64,000 nucleotides of DNA from Dehalococcoidia bacterium (GCA_022819585.1 JAJEGY010000023.1:1-64000); one strand, 5' to 3'. Positions 28,948 through 38,568 are shown, numbered from the stretch's first letter. The notes: a model not told the origin generated them from the sequence alone. Translations and numbers: made by a program.

Positions 28948-29168
28948 CATGTGTGATTATCCGTGAATTACAACGAATAATATCGATAGATGGCGCATTT
29001 TATGGTGAAAAACATCATCTCGCGGCTTGATATTGCAAAAGTACGGTCGTAGAAATTCTGAGAAATAGTTGCGAAATTCGTCGTATTCAGTCCTTCGCAG
29101 TGTTTTAATGGAAGTATGGCGATCAGGTGATCGTCTGGTAATCAACCGCTGCGAAAGGAGCAAATCAA

Positions 29169-29354
29169 GTGAGACTAGCGTTGAATCAAGCTTTCGAGAG
29201 GCTGTCCCACGGCTTCGACACGAAGCTTGTGGGCGAGCGTGAATTTCAACACGCCGCGCTTTTGGGAGACGCAGTAGCGCGCAACTCGCACTACCGCCAA
29301 CCCCGGAACCGACGCACTTCGGTCATTCCTGACTCGGCCGGACTCTACTTCTAA
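29169..29354 (+). CDS. Small hypothetical protein (61 aa)
   Basis: A 61-codon ORF starting at GTG with a strong AAAGGAG site at about 29153-29159 and a classic terminator 58 bp after its stop. The product is basic and polar, begins MRLALNQAFERLSHGFDTK and contains no membrane segment or cysteine motif. It is not recognised. The binding site, the terminator and the palindromes upstream argue for a real short transcription unit, but coding status is uncertain. Confidence 0.45.
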   Translation: MRLALNQAFERLSHGFDTKLVGEREFQHAALLGDAVARNSHYRQPRNRRTSVIPDSAGLYF

Positions 29355-29412
29355 CCTAGAAGAACCCGGATGCGAGACGGGTGAACGATAGTTCCACCCT
29401 CTTGAAAAAGCA

Positions 29413-29443
29413 GGCGCCTCGTCGACTAGACGGGGCGTCTTTT
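29413..29443 (+). terminator. Intrinsic terminator
   Basis: An 11-bp stem, GGCGCCTCGTC (29413-29423) with GACGGGGCGTC (29429-29439; one mismatch and one wobble), followed by TTTT. It ends the short transcription unit of the 61-residue ORF. Confidence 0.75.
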
Positions 29444-29478
29444 GTCTATCAGATCCGTGTTGGTTCAACGTATTTCCT

Positions 29479-29661
29479 TCAGTTGACCAGTTCCTGAACG
29501 GCTAAGCCTACAAGTATCAGAAACACACCTCCAGCGATCCAACGCGTCAACCGATTCTCCAACTGAGCCAAATCGGCCTTAGTTGCAAGATGCTCGTATG
29601 CGCCTTTCAGCTGGTTGACATCGGCTTCTACCTGTACTAAACGGTTTTCATTAGTCGCCAT
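29479..29661 (-). CDS. Small coiled-coil, tail-anchored membrane protein
   Basis: A 60-residue protein with an N-terminal heptad-like region (LVQVEADVNQLKGAYEHLATKADLAQLENRL) and a C-terminal membrane helix (WIAGGVFLILVGLAVQELV). The ATKADLAQLENRL pattern is common in small coiled-coil membrane proteins of the DUF1640/XhlA kind. The ATG at 29661 follows a GGAGAAA. Function unknown; it could be a scaffold or holin-like anchor. Confidence 0.6.
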   Translation of the reverse strand: MATNENRLVQVEADVNQLKGAYEHLATKADLAQLENRLTRWIAGGVFLILVGLAVQELVN

Positions 29662-29769
29662 GCTTGATTTTTCTCCATTGGGTTTCAAACGGGTTATCGT
29701 TAACCTCAATATAGCACATAGATATGCTAAACTCAATGTCGTTTGTCACACCTCTTGGAACCTCCAATC

Positions 29770-30930
29770 TCAATGCCATTCCCTTTCGTCCTCGACTGTC
29801 CTGATACTTCCGCGCGTCCTTGTGACCGCTGGTCGTTTCTTCAACTCTTCCTCATTCACGTCGATGCCTAGACCCGGTCCTGTCGGCAGCTCGATGTAGC
29901 CGTCTTCGGGTTCGAGGTAGTTGATGGTGACTTCTCTGGATACGGCTTCCACGCCGACCATGTATTCGTAGATGAGGAAGTTTGGCATTCCGGCGGATGC
30001 TTGGATTGCAGCGGCGCAACCGACTGATGTCGAGTTCCAGCCGTGGGGGGAGACGCCGATGTAGAAGGGTGCGGCCATCGCCGCTATCTGGGTGAGTTCC
30101 CATATCCCACCTGTGTTGCAGATGTCGGGGTTGATGATGTCGGCGGCTCGGGTTTCGACGACTTCGCGGAATCCTGTACGTGTGTATAGTGCTTCGCCGG
30201 TGACTACGGGTATTGTGGTGTTTTCTTTGACCTCTTTGATGGCGGGGATGTTGTCGGGAGGGCAGGGCTCTTCGAACCAGTAGGGTTTCAGGGGTTCGAG
30301 TTCTCGGGCGACGCGGATGGCGTTCATGGGTGCCAGTCGGCGGTGGACTTCGATGAGGAGTTCGACGCTGGGTCCGACGGCTTCGCGGATTGCGGTTACG
30401 ATCTTGACGGCTTCTTCGAGGGCTTCGCGTGGCGGGTACTCGGTCCATGGGCCTGGGAAGGGGTCGAATTTGAGGGCTTTGAAGCCTCGTTCGGCGACGA
30501 TGGCGGCTGCGATCTCGCCGTATTGTTCTGGGGTTTTTGCTCCGCCTGACCATCCGTTGGCATAGAGCTTGAGGCGTGGGCGGACGGGGCCGCCTAGGAG
30601 GTCGTAGATTGGGCGGTCTGTGGCTTTTCCGAGGATGTCCCAGAGGGCGATTTCGATGCCGCTGACGGCGCAGTGGAGGTCCATGCCGCCGCGCTTTGTG
30701 GCGAAGTCTTCGTGGACTACATGGAGGAAGTGTCGGATGTGGAAGGGGTCGCGTCCTTCGAGGTATCTGGCGAGTTGTTTGACGTGTTCCTCGACCTGGG
30801 TGTCGCGGTCGGCCTGGGTGTATGCCTCGCCCCATCCGGTGATGCCGTCGTCGGTTTGGATTTTGACGAAGAGGAAGTTTTTGCCGGCTCCGGGATCCCA
30901 GAGGAATGTTTGGACGTTGGTTATCTTCAT
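29770..30930 (-). CDS. Enolase-superfamily (mandelate racemase/muconate lactonizing type) enzyme, copy 1
   Basis: A 386-residue COG4948-type enzyme. It has a capping domain at residues 1-125 and a barrel with the candidate base in KALKFDPF, metal ligands in LIEVHRRL, WFEEPCPPDN and VTGEALY, and the acid/base His in SPHGWNS. This pattern fits sugar-acid dehydratases (galactonate/gluconate/mannonate-like), which make 2-keto-3-deoxy acids. The substrate is not determined. A second paralog lies at 40.7 kb and an FAH-family enzyme that could act on its product lies at 49.4 kb. Confidence 0.87.
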   Translation of the reverse strand: MKITNVQTFLWDPGAGKNFLFVKIQTDDGITGWGEAYTQADRDTQVEEHVKQLARYLEGRDPFHIRHFLHVVHEDFATKRGGMDLHCAVSGIEIALWDILGKATDRPIYDLLGGPVRPRLKLYANGWSGGAKTPEQYGEIAAAIVAERGFKALKFDPFPGPWTEYPPREALEEAVKIVTAIREAVGPSVELLIEVHRRLAPMNAIRVARELEPLKPYWFEEPCPPDNIPAIKEVKENTTIPVVTGEALYTRTGFREVVETRAADIINPDICNTGGIWELTQIAAMAAPFYIGVSPHGWNSTSVGCAAAIQASAGMPNFLIYEYMVGVEAVSREVTINYLEPEDGYIELPTGPGLGIDVNEEELKKRPAVTRTRGSIRTVEDEREWH

Positions 30931-32330
30931 TTTGGATGTGCCTTTTGAGTTGCTCGTATTCGGTGTTAGTTGATTGCAAGGTTACTTACTGATTGAGGAT
31001 GTTGGTCGTTTGCCGTGTCTCTCCATGTCCACTTGGGTTAGGGGTGTTTTGAACTAGGATGCTAAGGATGGGGAAAGGATTTTAAGGATGGGTTTTGGTT
31101 GTTTGTGAATTTGCATGGATGGACGGGATGAAGGGGATGTGTTTGTTGGTTAGGTGCGTTTAATGCGGCACAGCCGCTTTTCTCCGGGGATCAAGACGCG
31201 TTTAATCATCCGGGGTTGCCGGAAGGGGGCGCTCGGGGCGTCGGGCTGGTCGGTCTTGTTTTTGTCTGGTCTAGGTTTTTCTCATGCGGTTGCTGTGGTT
31301 TGGTGCTTGCCCGGCACGAGGGCGGCTGCGAGAGTCGCCCGTTCGGGTCCCTTTCGGGAAGGTTCGAGGCATCGCCGCGGTCCTGGGATCGCTTTGCGAT
31401 AACTACTTGTTTCTTCAAAAAGTTCGAGCGTCGCCGTCGTCGCCAGACCGGCGGCCCGGCGTGCGGATTCAGTTTGCATCCCGCACGCCATCACTTGGTT
31501 CCCGCCCCTCGTTGGCGCTCTGGCCGTCCCGCACGACGAAGCGGGATCGGCTTGTGTGGATAAGAGAAGACCTCGTCCAGGCCTTGAACTCCGGTTTTCA
31601 TCACATGCTCGACGTTTCTGCAGAGGTCGTTCCACGTCTCTTCGCACTCGGCGAAAGCGGCGGGTTGCGCCACCTGTTCTTCACCTTTGCGCCCTCCCTG
31701 CGTCCTCGTCCTCGTCTCTCCGCGTCTGCGCCATCCCGTGCGCATCCCTTGTGCGCCGTCGCTGCGCTGAGCGTAAAGAGCGTTTCCGACCGTCCGCGTC
31801 GCGTCCAGCATCGCGATTCTGCCGTAGTCTGGCTCGTGCTGGGGCTTAAGCAGTACATCGCCCCGCCTGAACCGTGCAGCTACATCCTTCTCCTTAACCG
31901 TTGTTGACCGCGTCGCTCCATGCAACAAGAGACGTCGACGGGCACCGTCGCGATCCGCGCGCAGCGCGACATCGGGCCTTGCGCCTCGGGGTTCTAAACC
32001 TCCGGCCTCGGGGCTCTCTGCCTGCTTTCACGCTTCTCATGTGTTCTCCCGTCCGCGGTTTCATGTCACTTCAATCGACGATTACTGCCTCCAAGGGCGC
32101 GACCCCGGGCTGCGGCGATCCTCTGGGCGTTTCGACCGATGGCCGTCGGATTGAACGCTTGTTGTTTATTGAAACAGTTGTTGGGGGTGTTGTCAAGTTG
32201 TTGTCTGAACTGGGATTTGTGGGATTGGAGGGATTCTTGGGATTTTGTTGTTGTGGATTAGGTGGGGTTGCGCTGGGTTGGGTTGTTTGGTTGGGGGAGT
32301 CCTTCTGGCCCCTCCCTTCCTCCTCTGCCC

Positions 32331-32369
32331 CCTCACCCCGGCCCTCTCCCCCGAGGGGATAGGGGGGCG
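32331..32369. repeat. CCCTCTCCC-type dispersed hairpin repeat
   Basis: CCCTCACCCCGGCCCTCTCC followed by CCCGAGGGGATAGGGG, one of four related copies in the window (also 38569-38606, 42278-42328 and 51556-51603). All lie between genes and show a CCCTCTCCC/GGGAGAGGG-like stem. Confidence 0.6.
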
Positions 32370-32455
32370 TTCATAGCCAGTGACGGGTTTAGTTGGTGTT
32401 TCGGGCTACGCGAAAGGGGGAGGGCGGGTCGCAGACCCACCCCTACCAATTTTCC

Positions 32456-32493
32456 GTCCACCCTTGGGCTCCTGCTTTCGCGGGAATGACGGT
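32456..32493. repeat. REP-like element
   Basis: CCTTGGGCTCCTGCTTTCGC then GGGAATGACGG: a REP-like palindrome core (CTGCTTTCGCGGGAAT) that recurs in slightly different form at 34415-34445 on the other side of atpB. Confidence 0.6.
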
Positions 32494-32636
32494 GGGTCAC
32501 GGACTCGCGCCTGCGTCGTTTAACGGTGGGTTTCCCTCTGTCCTCTCTTGGAGGAGGGGTGAGATTTGGTGGTGTTGTGTTCGTGCTGTAGGGGTGTTGG
32601 CTTCGTATAATTGTTTGGAGTGGAGGCGGGATTTTG

Positions 32637-32909
32637 ATGCCTGATGAGCGTTCTCGGAAGCGTGTTGCTGGTGTCATCCCGACTTTGGCGCGGTTGACCA
32701 TGATCGGGTGGTTCGTCGGTGTGAGTATCGCTGGCGGGGCGTTTCTCGGTTGGTGGTTGGATGGGATGATTGGCAGTGCACCGTTGCTGCTGGTTGTCGG
32801 GGTCCTTTTGGGGATCGGTGTCGCGCTGGTCGGAATGATGCGGATGTTGACTGACTTCGGGAGAGCGACGGAGGAAAGTCAGGGATCGGGAGACCGGTCC
32901 GATCGTTGA
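32637..32909 (+). CDS. AtpZ/AtpI-type F0F1-ATPase assembly or accessory protein
   Basis: A 90-residue protein with two membrane helices (LTMIGWFVGVSIAGGAFLGWWL and LLLVVGVLLGIGVALVGM), the size and form of AtpZ/AtpI accessory subunits that assist c-ring assembly or Mg2+ handling. It precedes atpB, as these genes do. ATG at 32637; a TTG one codon earlier is less likely. The C-terminus is short and charged. Confidence 0.8.
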   Translation: MPDERSRKRVAGVIPTLARLTMIGWFVGVSIAGGAFLGWWLDGMIGSAPLLLVVGVLLGIGVALVGMMRMLTDFGRATEESQGSGDRSDR

Positions 32910-32977
32910 AAGGTCGGGCCTTCATGCTGAATAGCGAAAGATGTCGATAGAGCCAAACCAGGCAGTAGGGGGAGAGG

Positions 32978-34297
32978 TTGCTCTCGTCCCCTAAAGGCGT
33001 AGCCATAGCGGTCATTTTGCTCGCTGTGGCGGTCATCTCAGTTGTGGGCGGTGCCCTAGGTGCTGCGTTCGGTGGTGGATTCTTAGGCGGTCCGGTTCCT
33101 CATCTTCAGGTTCCTTCGGAGCTGGTCACGTACATAGGCGATTACGCGCTGTACAACACGGTGGTGATGTTCATTGCCGCGATCGTGGTTCTGGTCTTGC
33201 TGGCGTGGTTGGCGACGCGGAAGATATCGGAGGTTCCGAGTCGTTGGCAGTCGTTGATGGAGCTTCTTTACGAGTTCTTCATCGGTCTGGCGGAATCGAC
33301 CTCGGGCAAGGCGGGGCGGATATTTATACCGGTGGCGACGGCGATCTTCTTGGTGGTGCTTTTCTCGAACTGGCTAGGCGTGTTGCCGGTGGTCGGGAAC
33401 ATAGGTCGGGTAGAGACGACGTCGGAGTTCTTCTTCCACAAGTTTGAGGGGAAGGCGGAGAGCGAGGGCTACGCGGAGGTCTTGGATGGGTTGCACCATG
33501 ACGTGGGCAAGAAGGGCGAAGGGATGGGAGCGTATCTTGCGAGTCATGCTGATGTTGAAGAGGTGAAGAAACTGGTCGGGAAGACTTTCGAGACGTACGG
33601 TGAGCAGGATTTTGTGGTTTTCGATGGAGAGGGTGTTCGGTTGCTGCCATTCGGGCGGGGTAATGATTACAAGCTGAGCTTGGTTGATGTGGTTGCGTAC
33701 GATGTGGCGGATCCGACGCATCCGACCTCAGAGGAAGTGGTCAAGATTGCGGGACGAATTGATGAGAGCGTGGCACCTGACTCGTTGCCCAACACGGAGT
33801 TTTTCAGTGAGAACCCGGATAAGTATCCGTCGTTAGTGGGCAAACGTGCCGGGATTCTTGTGCCCTATCTGCGGGGTTCGAGCACGGACTTGAATATGAC
33901 GCTCGCGATCGCTATCTTCGCGATGGTGAGTGTGCAGTTCTGGGGTATCAAGACTTTGGGCATCGGCGGTTACTGGGACAAGTTCATCGGCAATCCGTTC
34001 AAGCGCAACCCTATTGATCTGTTCGTGGGGGTTCTGGAACTGGTTGGCGAGTTCATCAAGATAGTCAGCTTCACGTTCCGTCTTTTCGGGAATATGTTCG
34101 CGGGTGAGATATTGCTGATCGCGATGGGTTTCTTGTTCCCGCTGATCGGGATGATTCCGTTTATCGGGCTGGAGTTGTTCGTCGGGTTTATCCAGGCGAT
34201 CATCTTCTCGGTGCTGACGTTGATGTTCGGAGCGTTTGCGATCATGCCGCACCATCATCCGGAGGGCGACCATCATGGAGCGGAGGAGGGGCATTAG
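32978..34297 (+). CDS. atpB: ATP synthase F0 subunit a, with large internal insertion
   Basis: The proton-channel stator subunit. Membrane helices flank residues 8-30, 60-80 and 115-137; the C-terminal half has SSTDLNMTLAIAIF, the essential-Arg motif FTFRLFGNMFAGEILL and the last helices, ending in a His-rich tail. Residues about 142-295, between NWLGVLPVVGNIG and VPYLRGSSTDLN, form a hydrophilic insertion of roughly 150 residues absent from standard subunits (total 439 against about 230-300). The TTG start has GGGGGAGAGG immediately upstream with almost no spacing, so the exact start is uncertain. Confidence 0.92.
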   Translation: MLSSPKGVAIAVILLAVAVISVVGGALGAAFGGGFLGGPVPHLQVPSELVTYIGDYALYNTVVMFIAAIVVLVLLAWLATRKISEVPSRWQSLMELLYEFFIGLAESTSGKAGRIFIPVATAIFLVVLFSNWLGVLPVVGNIGRVETTSEFFFHKFEGKAESEGYAEVLDGLHHDVGKKGEGMGAYLASHADVEEVKKLVGKTFETYGEQDFVVFDGEGVRLLPFGRGNDYKLSLVDVVAYDVADPTHPTSEEVVKIAGRIDESVAPDSLPNTEFFSENPDKYPSLVGKRAGILVPYLRGSSTDLNMTLAIAIFAMVSVQFWGIKTLGIGGYWDKFIGNPFKRNPIDLFVGVLELVGEFIKIVSFTFRLFGNMFAGEILLIAMGFLFPLIGMIPFIGLELFVGFIQAIIFSVLTLMFGAFAIMPHHHPEGDHHGAEEGH

Positions 34298-34320
34298 AGA
34301 GATGAGGATTGTGCATGTTC

Positions 34321-34470
34321 GCTCGGATTGGCCAGCGTCGATGGATGATTCCGGCCTTCGCCGGGATGAGGAATGGACCGCTTGGGATGACGTGGACCCC
34401 ACCGCGTCTGCTCCACCCTTGGGTTCCCGCTTTCGCGGGAATGACGTAGAGGATCGCGGGAGTGACGTGG
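34321..34470. repeat. Cluster of REP-like palindromes inside the atp operon
   Basis: The 332-bp gap between atpB and atpE holds GATTCCGGCCTTCGCCGGGA (about 34348-34367), TTCCCGCTTTCGCGGGAATG (about 34424-34443) and a degenerate ATCGCGGGAGTGACG. No gene is seen here. These are typical intergenic REP-type hairpins and may affect mRNA stability or the relative expression of the c-subunit. Confidence 0.65.
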
Positions 34471-34596
34471 ATGAGCGCTGGGATGGCGTAGTGGGGGCAA
34501 CTAAATTTGGCATGCTGCGTTTGACATTTGGCCGGTTGGCTGAGAGGTCAAATGCGTGTGAAGTATCGATGCCGTCAGAATGGACAGGTGTCGTGA

Positions 34597-34851
<255 letters not shown>

Positions 34852-34979
34852 GCACGCAATTTCGGCGCATCGGCGGTAGGATCGGTCACGGTTGGTGATC
34901 GGGTTATTGCCCTCCGTCGGTGCGTTGGTTTGCTGGACAGAGTGAATTAGCGTAGCTTAAGAACGAACCGGAGATTCTC

Positions 34980-35480
34980 ATGGATGCATTGGGAATAGAT
35001 CTTTCCCGGCTGTTGACCTTCTTGGTCGGGTTTACGATCATTGCGGTCTTTCTGCGGATGTTCCTTTACGGACCGATCACGCGGATGTTGGACCAGCGCG
35101 CAGATCGTATCCGCGACAGTTTGGAGGCTGCGGAGAATGCGCGGGCCGAGGCGGCATCGTCTGCGGAGCGCGTAGAGCAGGAGCTTGCGAATGCTCGTCG
35201 TGAAGGTCAGGAGTTGATTGCGGAGGCGCGTGATGCGGCTTCGCGTTTGCGGGATCAGGAGGCGGAGCGAACTCGTGCGCAGGTCGATGAGATGCTCGAT
35301 CGTGCTCGAGAGGAGATTCGTCGAGAGCGTGCTGCGGCAGTAGAAGAGGTGCGGCGCGAGTTTGCGGGGATTGCGATCTTGGCTGCGGAGCGGATCGTTG
35401 AGCAGTCGCTTGACGAGGATGCTCACCGCGAGTTGATAGACCGTGTCTTGGAAGAGGGTCTTGACGCTCGGAACAACTGA
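34980..35480 (+). CDS. atpF: ATP synthase F0 subunit b
   Basis: Peripheral stalk subunit of 166 residues: one N-terminal membrane helix (LLTFLVGFTIIAVFLRMFLYG) and a long charged coiled coil rich in Ala, Glu and Arg (residues 35-140), ending in the delta-binding region AAERIVEQSLDEDAHRELIDRVLEE. A GGAG precedes the ATG. It sits between atpE and atpH in the classic order. Confidence 0.93.
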   Translation: MDALGIDLSRLLTFLVGFTIIAVFLRMFLYGPITRMLDQRADRIRDSLEAAENARAEAASSAERVEQELANARREGQELIAEARDAASRLRDQEAERTRAQVDEMLDRAREEIRRERAAAVEEVRREFAGIAILAAERIVEQSLDEDAHRELIDRVLEEGLDARNN

Positions 35481-35518
35481 TTGAGATTGTGATTGAAGAG
35501 TTAGCTAGCGTAACGTAA

Positions 35519-36064
35519 ATGGCATCGACATCGGTCAGAAGATATGCCCAGGCGGCTTTCGCGATAGCGATTGAGCGCGAGGCGCTTGAGGTCTGGGAAC
35601 GCGATCTGGAGACGGCGCGTGAGGTATTCACGGAGTCGGATGTTCAGGCGTTCATGGCTGCGCCGTCGGTGCCGGAGACGGTGAAGCTGGATGGGATTGG
35701 GACGTTGATCAGCGATGTTGATCCGCTGGTGCGGAATCTGGTTTCGCTGGTGGTGGTGAATGGTGATATCGAGAGGCTTGACGGGGTGTGTGATGTGTTC
35801 CGTGAGTTGCTGGATGGGCATTTGGGTATTGGCCGGGCGCAGATAACTACGGCGGTGCCGTTGGATGATGCGAGACGGGGGCGGATCGTGGATAGTCTGC
35901 GGTCGATGACGGGGTTTGAGCGGATCGAAGTGACGGAGAGTGTTGATCCGGAGATCATTGGCGGTGTGGTTGCGAGAGTGGGAGACCGTTTATTTGATGG
36001 GAGCACGCGGACGCGGTTGCGTTCGATGCAGGAGTCGTTGGTGGATAGGCCGTTGTCGGCGTAG
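35519..36064 (+). CDS. atpH: ATP synthase F1 subunit delta
   Basis: A 181-residue subunit linking F1 to the b-stalk. The N-terminal six-helix domain begins VRRYAQAAFAIAIEREALEVWERDL. The C-terminal signature region includes ITTAVPLDDARRGRIVDSLRSMTGFERIEVTESVDPEIIGGVVARVGDRLFDGSTRTRL, closely matching the OSCP/delta family. Confidence 0.92.
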   Translation: MASTSVRRYAQAAFAIAIEREALEVWERDLETAREVFTESDVQAFMAAPSVPETVKLDGIGTLISDVDPLVRNLVSLVVVNGDIERLDGVCDVFRELLDGHLGIGRAQITTAVPLDDARRGRIVDSLRSMTGFERIEVTESVDPEIIGGVVARVGDRLFDGSTRTRLRSMQESLVDRPLSA

Positions 36065-36141
36065 GAATTGAACTAGAGAGAAAGCAGATGCCATAGCAGC
36101 GGGGATGATCCCGCGCTGAGATGCCAAGGAGAGATAAGTAG

Positions 36142-37662
36142 ATGACCACCGCAGGGCAAGATATTGCTTCAGTGATCAAGCGTCAGATCGAGGAGTTCGG
36201 AGGCGAGCTCACGATGGTTGACGTCGGAACCGTTGTAGAGGCGGGAGATGGGATTGCGCGTATCCATGGTCTGGCCGGGGTTCGGCTGAATGAGATTTTG
36301 CAGTTCCCGGGCGATGTTTTGGGACTGGCGCTGAACCTTGAGGAGGAGTCGGTTGGTGCGGTGATCATGGGTGACTATCTTGAGATCCGCGAGGGAGATG
36401 AGGTCAGGTCGACGGGCAGGATTTTGGAGGTTCCGGTTGGTGATGAGTTGCTTGGTCGGGTTGTGGACCCGCTGGGCAGGGCTTTGGATGGTCAGGCGGC
36501 ACCGAGCACGTCTGAGGTTTTGCCGGTCGAGAAGATTGCGCCTGGTGTTATTACTCGGCAGCCGGTGAATCAGCCGGTGCAGTTCGGGGTGAAGGTTGTG
36601 GATGCGATGGTGCCGGTGGGACGAGGGCAGCGTGAGTTGGTGATTGGGGACCGGTCTACTGGTAAGACGTCGCTTTGTGTGGACGCGATTATCAACCAGC
36701 GAGACTCTGACATGATCGGGGTCTACGTTGCGATTGGTCAGAAGGCATCGAAGGTAGCGGGTACGGTGCAGAGGTTCCAGGACCAAGGTGCGTTGGACAA
36801 CACGATCATTGTTGCGGCGAATGCATCTGACCCGGCTCCGTTGCAGTTCTTGGCTCCGTATGCGGGTTGCGCGATGGCGGAGTATTTCATGTCGAAGGGT
36901 CGGGACGTTTTGATCGTGTACGACGACCTTTCGAAACATGCTTGGGCGTATCGGCAGATGTCGTTGCTGCTTAGGCGGCCGCCTGGTCGTGAGGCTTATC
37001 CGGGTGACGTTTTCTATCTGCACTCTCGGTTGTTGGAGCGTGCGGCTCGGATGGCGCCGGAGTATGGCGGGGGATCGATCACGGCGTTGCCGATTATCGA
37101 GACGCTGGCTGGAGACGTGTCGGCTTACATTCCGACTAACGTGATTTCGATTACGGATGGTCAGCTGTTCTTGGAGCCGGACTTGTTCAACGCTGGTATA
37201 CGTCCGGCGGTGAACTCTGGTATCTCGGTTACTCGTGTGGGGTCGTCGGCGCAACGGCGTGGGATGAAGGATGTGGCGGGTAGCTTGAAGACGGAGATGG
37301 CGCAGTTCGATGCGCTGGCGACGTTCGCGCAGTTTGGTGCTGAGGACTTGGACCCGGTTACGAGGCGTCAGTTGGCGCGTGGCGAGCGGTTCCGCGAGTT
37401 GTTGAAGCAGGAGGAGAACGCGCCGGTTTCATACGAAAACCAGGTGGCGTTGTTCCATGTGGCGAATGAGGGTGCGTTGGATGATGTTGCTGTTGAGCGA
37501 GTGCGTGACTTCGAGTCGCAGTGGTACGACTATCTGGCTGCGAACTTGCCGGAGCTACTGGCAGAGATCAGCGATTCGGGTGAGTTGAGCGATGAGAATG
37601 GTGCGCGGTTGATGGAGGCTGTATCGGCTTTCAAGCAGACTGCGGATCTGGTGGCCGCTTAG
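36142..37662 (+). CDS. atpA: ATP synthase F1 subunit alpha
   Basis: Non-catalytic nucleotide-binding subunit of 506 residues. It has an N-terminal beta barrel ([19 protein letters not shown]), the Walker [19 protein letters not shown], a Walker B region ending [32 protein letters not shown] and the family signature [25 protein letters not shown] precedes the ATG. Confidence 0.97.
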   Translation: MTTAGQDIASVIKRQIEEFGGELTMVDVGTVVEAGDGIARIHGLAGVRLNEILQFPGDVLGLALNLEEESVGAVIMGDYLEIREGDEVRSTGRILEVPVGDELLGRVVDPLGRALDGQAAPSTSEVLPVEKIAPGVITRQPVNQPVQFGVKVVDAMVPVGRGQRELVIGDRSTGKTSLCVDAIINQRDSDMIGVYVAIGQKASKVAGTVQRFQDQGALDNTIIVAANASDPAPLQFLAPYAGCAMAEYFMSKGRDVLIVYDDLSKHAWAYRQMSLLLRRPPGREAYPGDVFYLHSRLLERAARMAPEYGGGSITALPIIETLAGDVSAYIPTNVISITDGQLFLEPDLFNAGIRPAVNSGISVTRVGSSAQRRGMKDVAGSLKTEMAQFDALATFAQFGAEDLDPVTRRQLARGERFRELLKQEENAPVSYENQVALFHVANEGALDDVAVERVRDFESQWYDYLAANLPELLAEISDSGELSDENGARLMEAVSAFKQTADLVAA

Positions 37663-37691
37663 TTGAGTTGTAAGGGACTGTTGGCTTAGAG

Positions 37692-38561
37692 ATGCCTAGC
37701 CTGAAGGACATACGGGACCGTATCAGATCGGTCAGCAACACTGCGAAGATCACGAGTGCGATGCAGTTGATCGCGGCTTCGCGGATGCAGCGTGCTCAGC
37801 AGATGGTTCGGAATGGTCGGCCGTACGCGGATCAGATGCGTGAGGTTTTGTCGCATCTGGTGATGCGGTTGGAGGCTGAGGATGAGTCTCTGGACCCGTT
37901 GCTTCAGAGGCGTCCGAACAATCGTGAGCTGCTGGTTCTGGTTACGCCGGACCGTGGTTTGGCTGGTGCTTTGGTGGGGAATATCTTGCGGGTTGCGGCG
38001 CGTGAGTATTCGGATGCTGAGGTGCCGATAGATACGGTTGGTATTGGTCGGAAAGGTGAGCGGTTCGCGGCTCGGACGGGTCAGAATCTGGTTGCGAGTT
38101 ATTCGGTAGGGGATAGGCCGTCGCTGGCGGATACGTTGGATATCTCGTCGTTTGTGATTGATCGGTATCGGTCTGGTGAGGTGGACAACGTGAAGCTGAT
38201 CTACGCGCAGTTCGTGAATACTTCGGTGCAGCGTCCGGTGAATGTGCAGTTGCTTCCGATCGAGACTCCTTCTGGTTCGGATGATGAGCCGGTGATGTAT
38301 CTGGATTACATATATGAGCCTTCGCCGGCGGAGGTTTTGGCGAACATTGCGCCGCGGTATGTGGAGACGCAGGTCTATCACGCGATCTTGGAGGCGCAGG
38401 CTAGTGAGCATTCGGCGCGGATGATCGCGATGCAGAATGCGACTGATAACGCGAATGAGTTGATTGAAGAGTTGACGCTGGACCTGAACAAGGCACGGCA
38501 GGAATCGATCACTGGCGAGTTGCTTGACATCGTCGGTGGTGTTGCTGGTGTGCAGGGATAG
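37692..38561 (+). CDS. atpG: ATP synthase F1 subunit gamma
   Basis: The central rotor shaft, 289 residues. The N-terminal helix begins SLKDIRDRIRSVSNTAKITSAMQLIAASRMQRAQ, followed by the Rossmann-like middle (VTPDRGLAGALVGNILR). The C-terminal helix ends EHSARMIAMQNATDNANELIEELTLDLNKARQESITGELLDIVGG, both helices being diagnostic. Confidence 0.95.
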   Translation: MPSLKDIRDRIRSVSNTAKITSAMQLIAASRMQRAQQMVRNGRPYADQMREVLSHLVMRLEAEDESLDPLLQRRPNNRELLVLVTPDRGLAGALVGNILRVAAREYSDAEVPIDTVGIGRKGERFAARTGQNLVASYSVGDRPSLADTLDISSFVIDRYRSGEVDNVKLIYAQFVNTSVQRPVNVQLLPIETPSGSDDEPVMYLDYIYEPSPAEVLANIAPRYVETQVYHAILEAQASEHSARMIAMQNATDNANELIEELTLDLNKARQESITGELLDIVGGVAGVQG

Positions 38562-38568
38562 AGAGAGC

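Larger units (their letters stand above)
30931..32636. other. Gene-poor, repeat-rich 1.7-kb interval
   Basis: No convincing gene. Purine-rich tracts of repeated GGATG/AAGGATG units occupy 31050-31140. A GC-rich stretch (31200-32160) is open in several frames at once, giving low-complexity Arg/Ser/Pro-rich translations without family signatures. Dispersed hairpin repeats lie at 32331-32369 and 32456-32493. The longest frames (31284-31907 plus, 31491-31928 minus) overlap each other and have no good binding site, so they are not called. It may be a decayed gene region. Confidence 0.5.

Noticed and set aside
28867-29168. Replication origin
   Set aside because: AT-rich and near the skew switch, but no cluster of DnaA boxes (TTATNCACA) and no dnaA, dnaN or gyrase genes nearby.
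29852-30979. Long Arg/Pro-rich minus-strand frame over the enolase-superfamily gene
   Set aside because: It is an out-of-frame translation of a GC-rich gene; only the 29770-30930 frame shows catalytic motifs.
31284-31928. Overlapping open frames on both strands
   Set aside because: Both are low-complexity Arg/Ser/Pro-rich translations of GC-rich DNA with no start signal and no family features; a decayed or non-coding region is more likely.
32941-32994. 17-codon ORF (MSIEPNQAVGGEVALVP) before atpB, suggesting a frameshift in atpB
   Set aside because: The atpB frame from TTG 32978 already contains the complete first hydrophobic segment, so no frameshift needs to be invoked.
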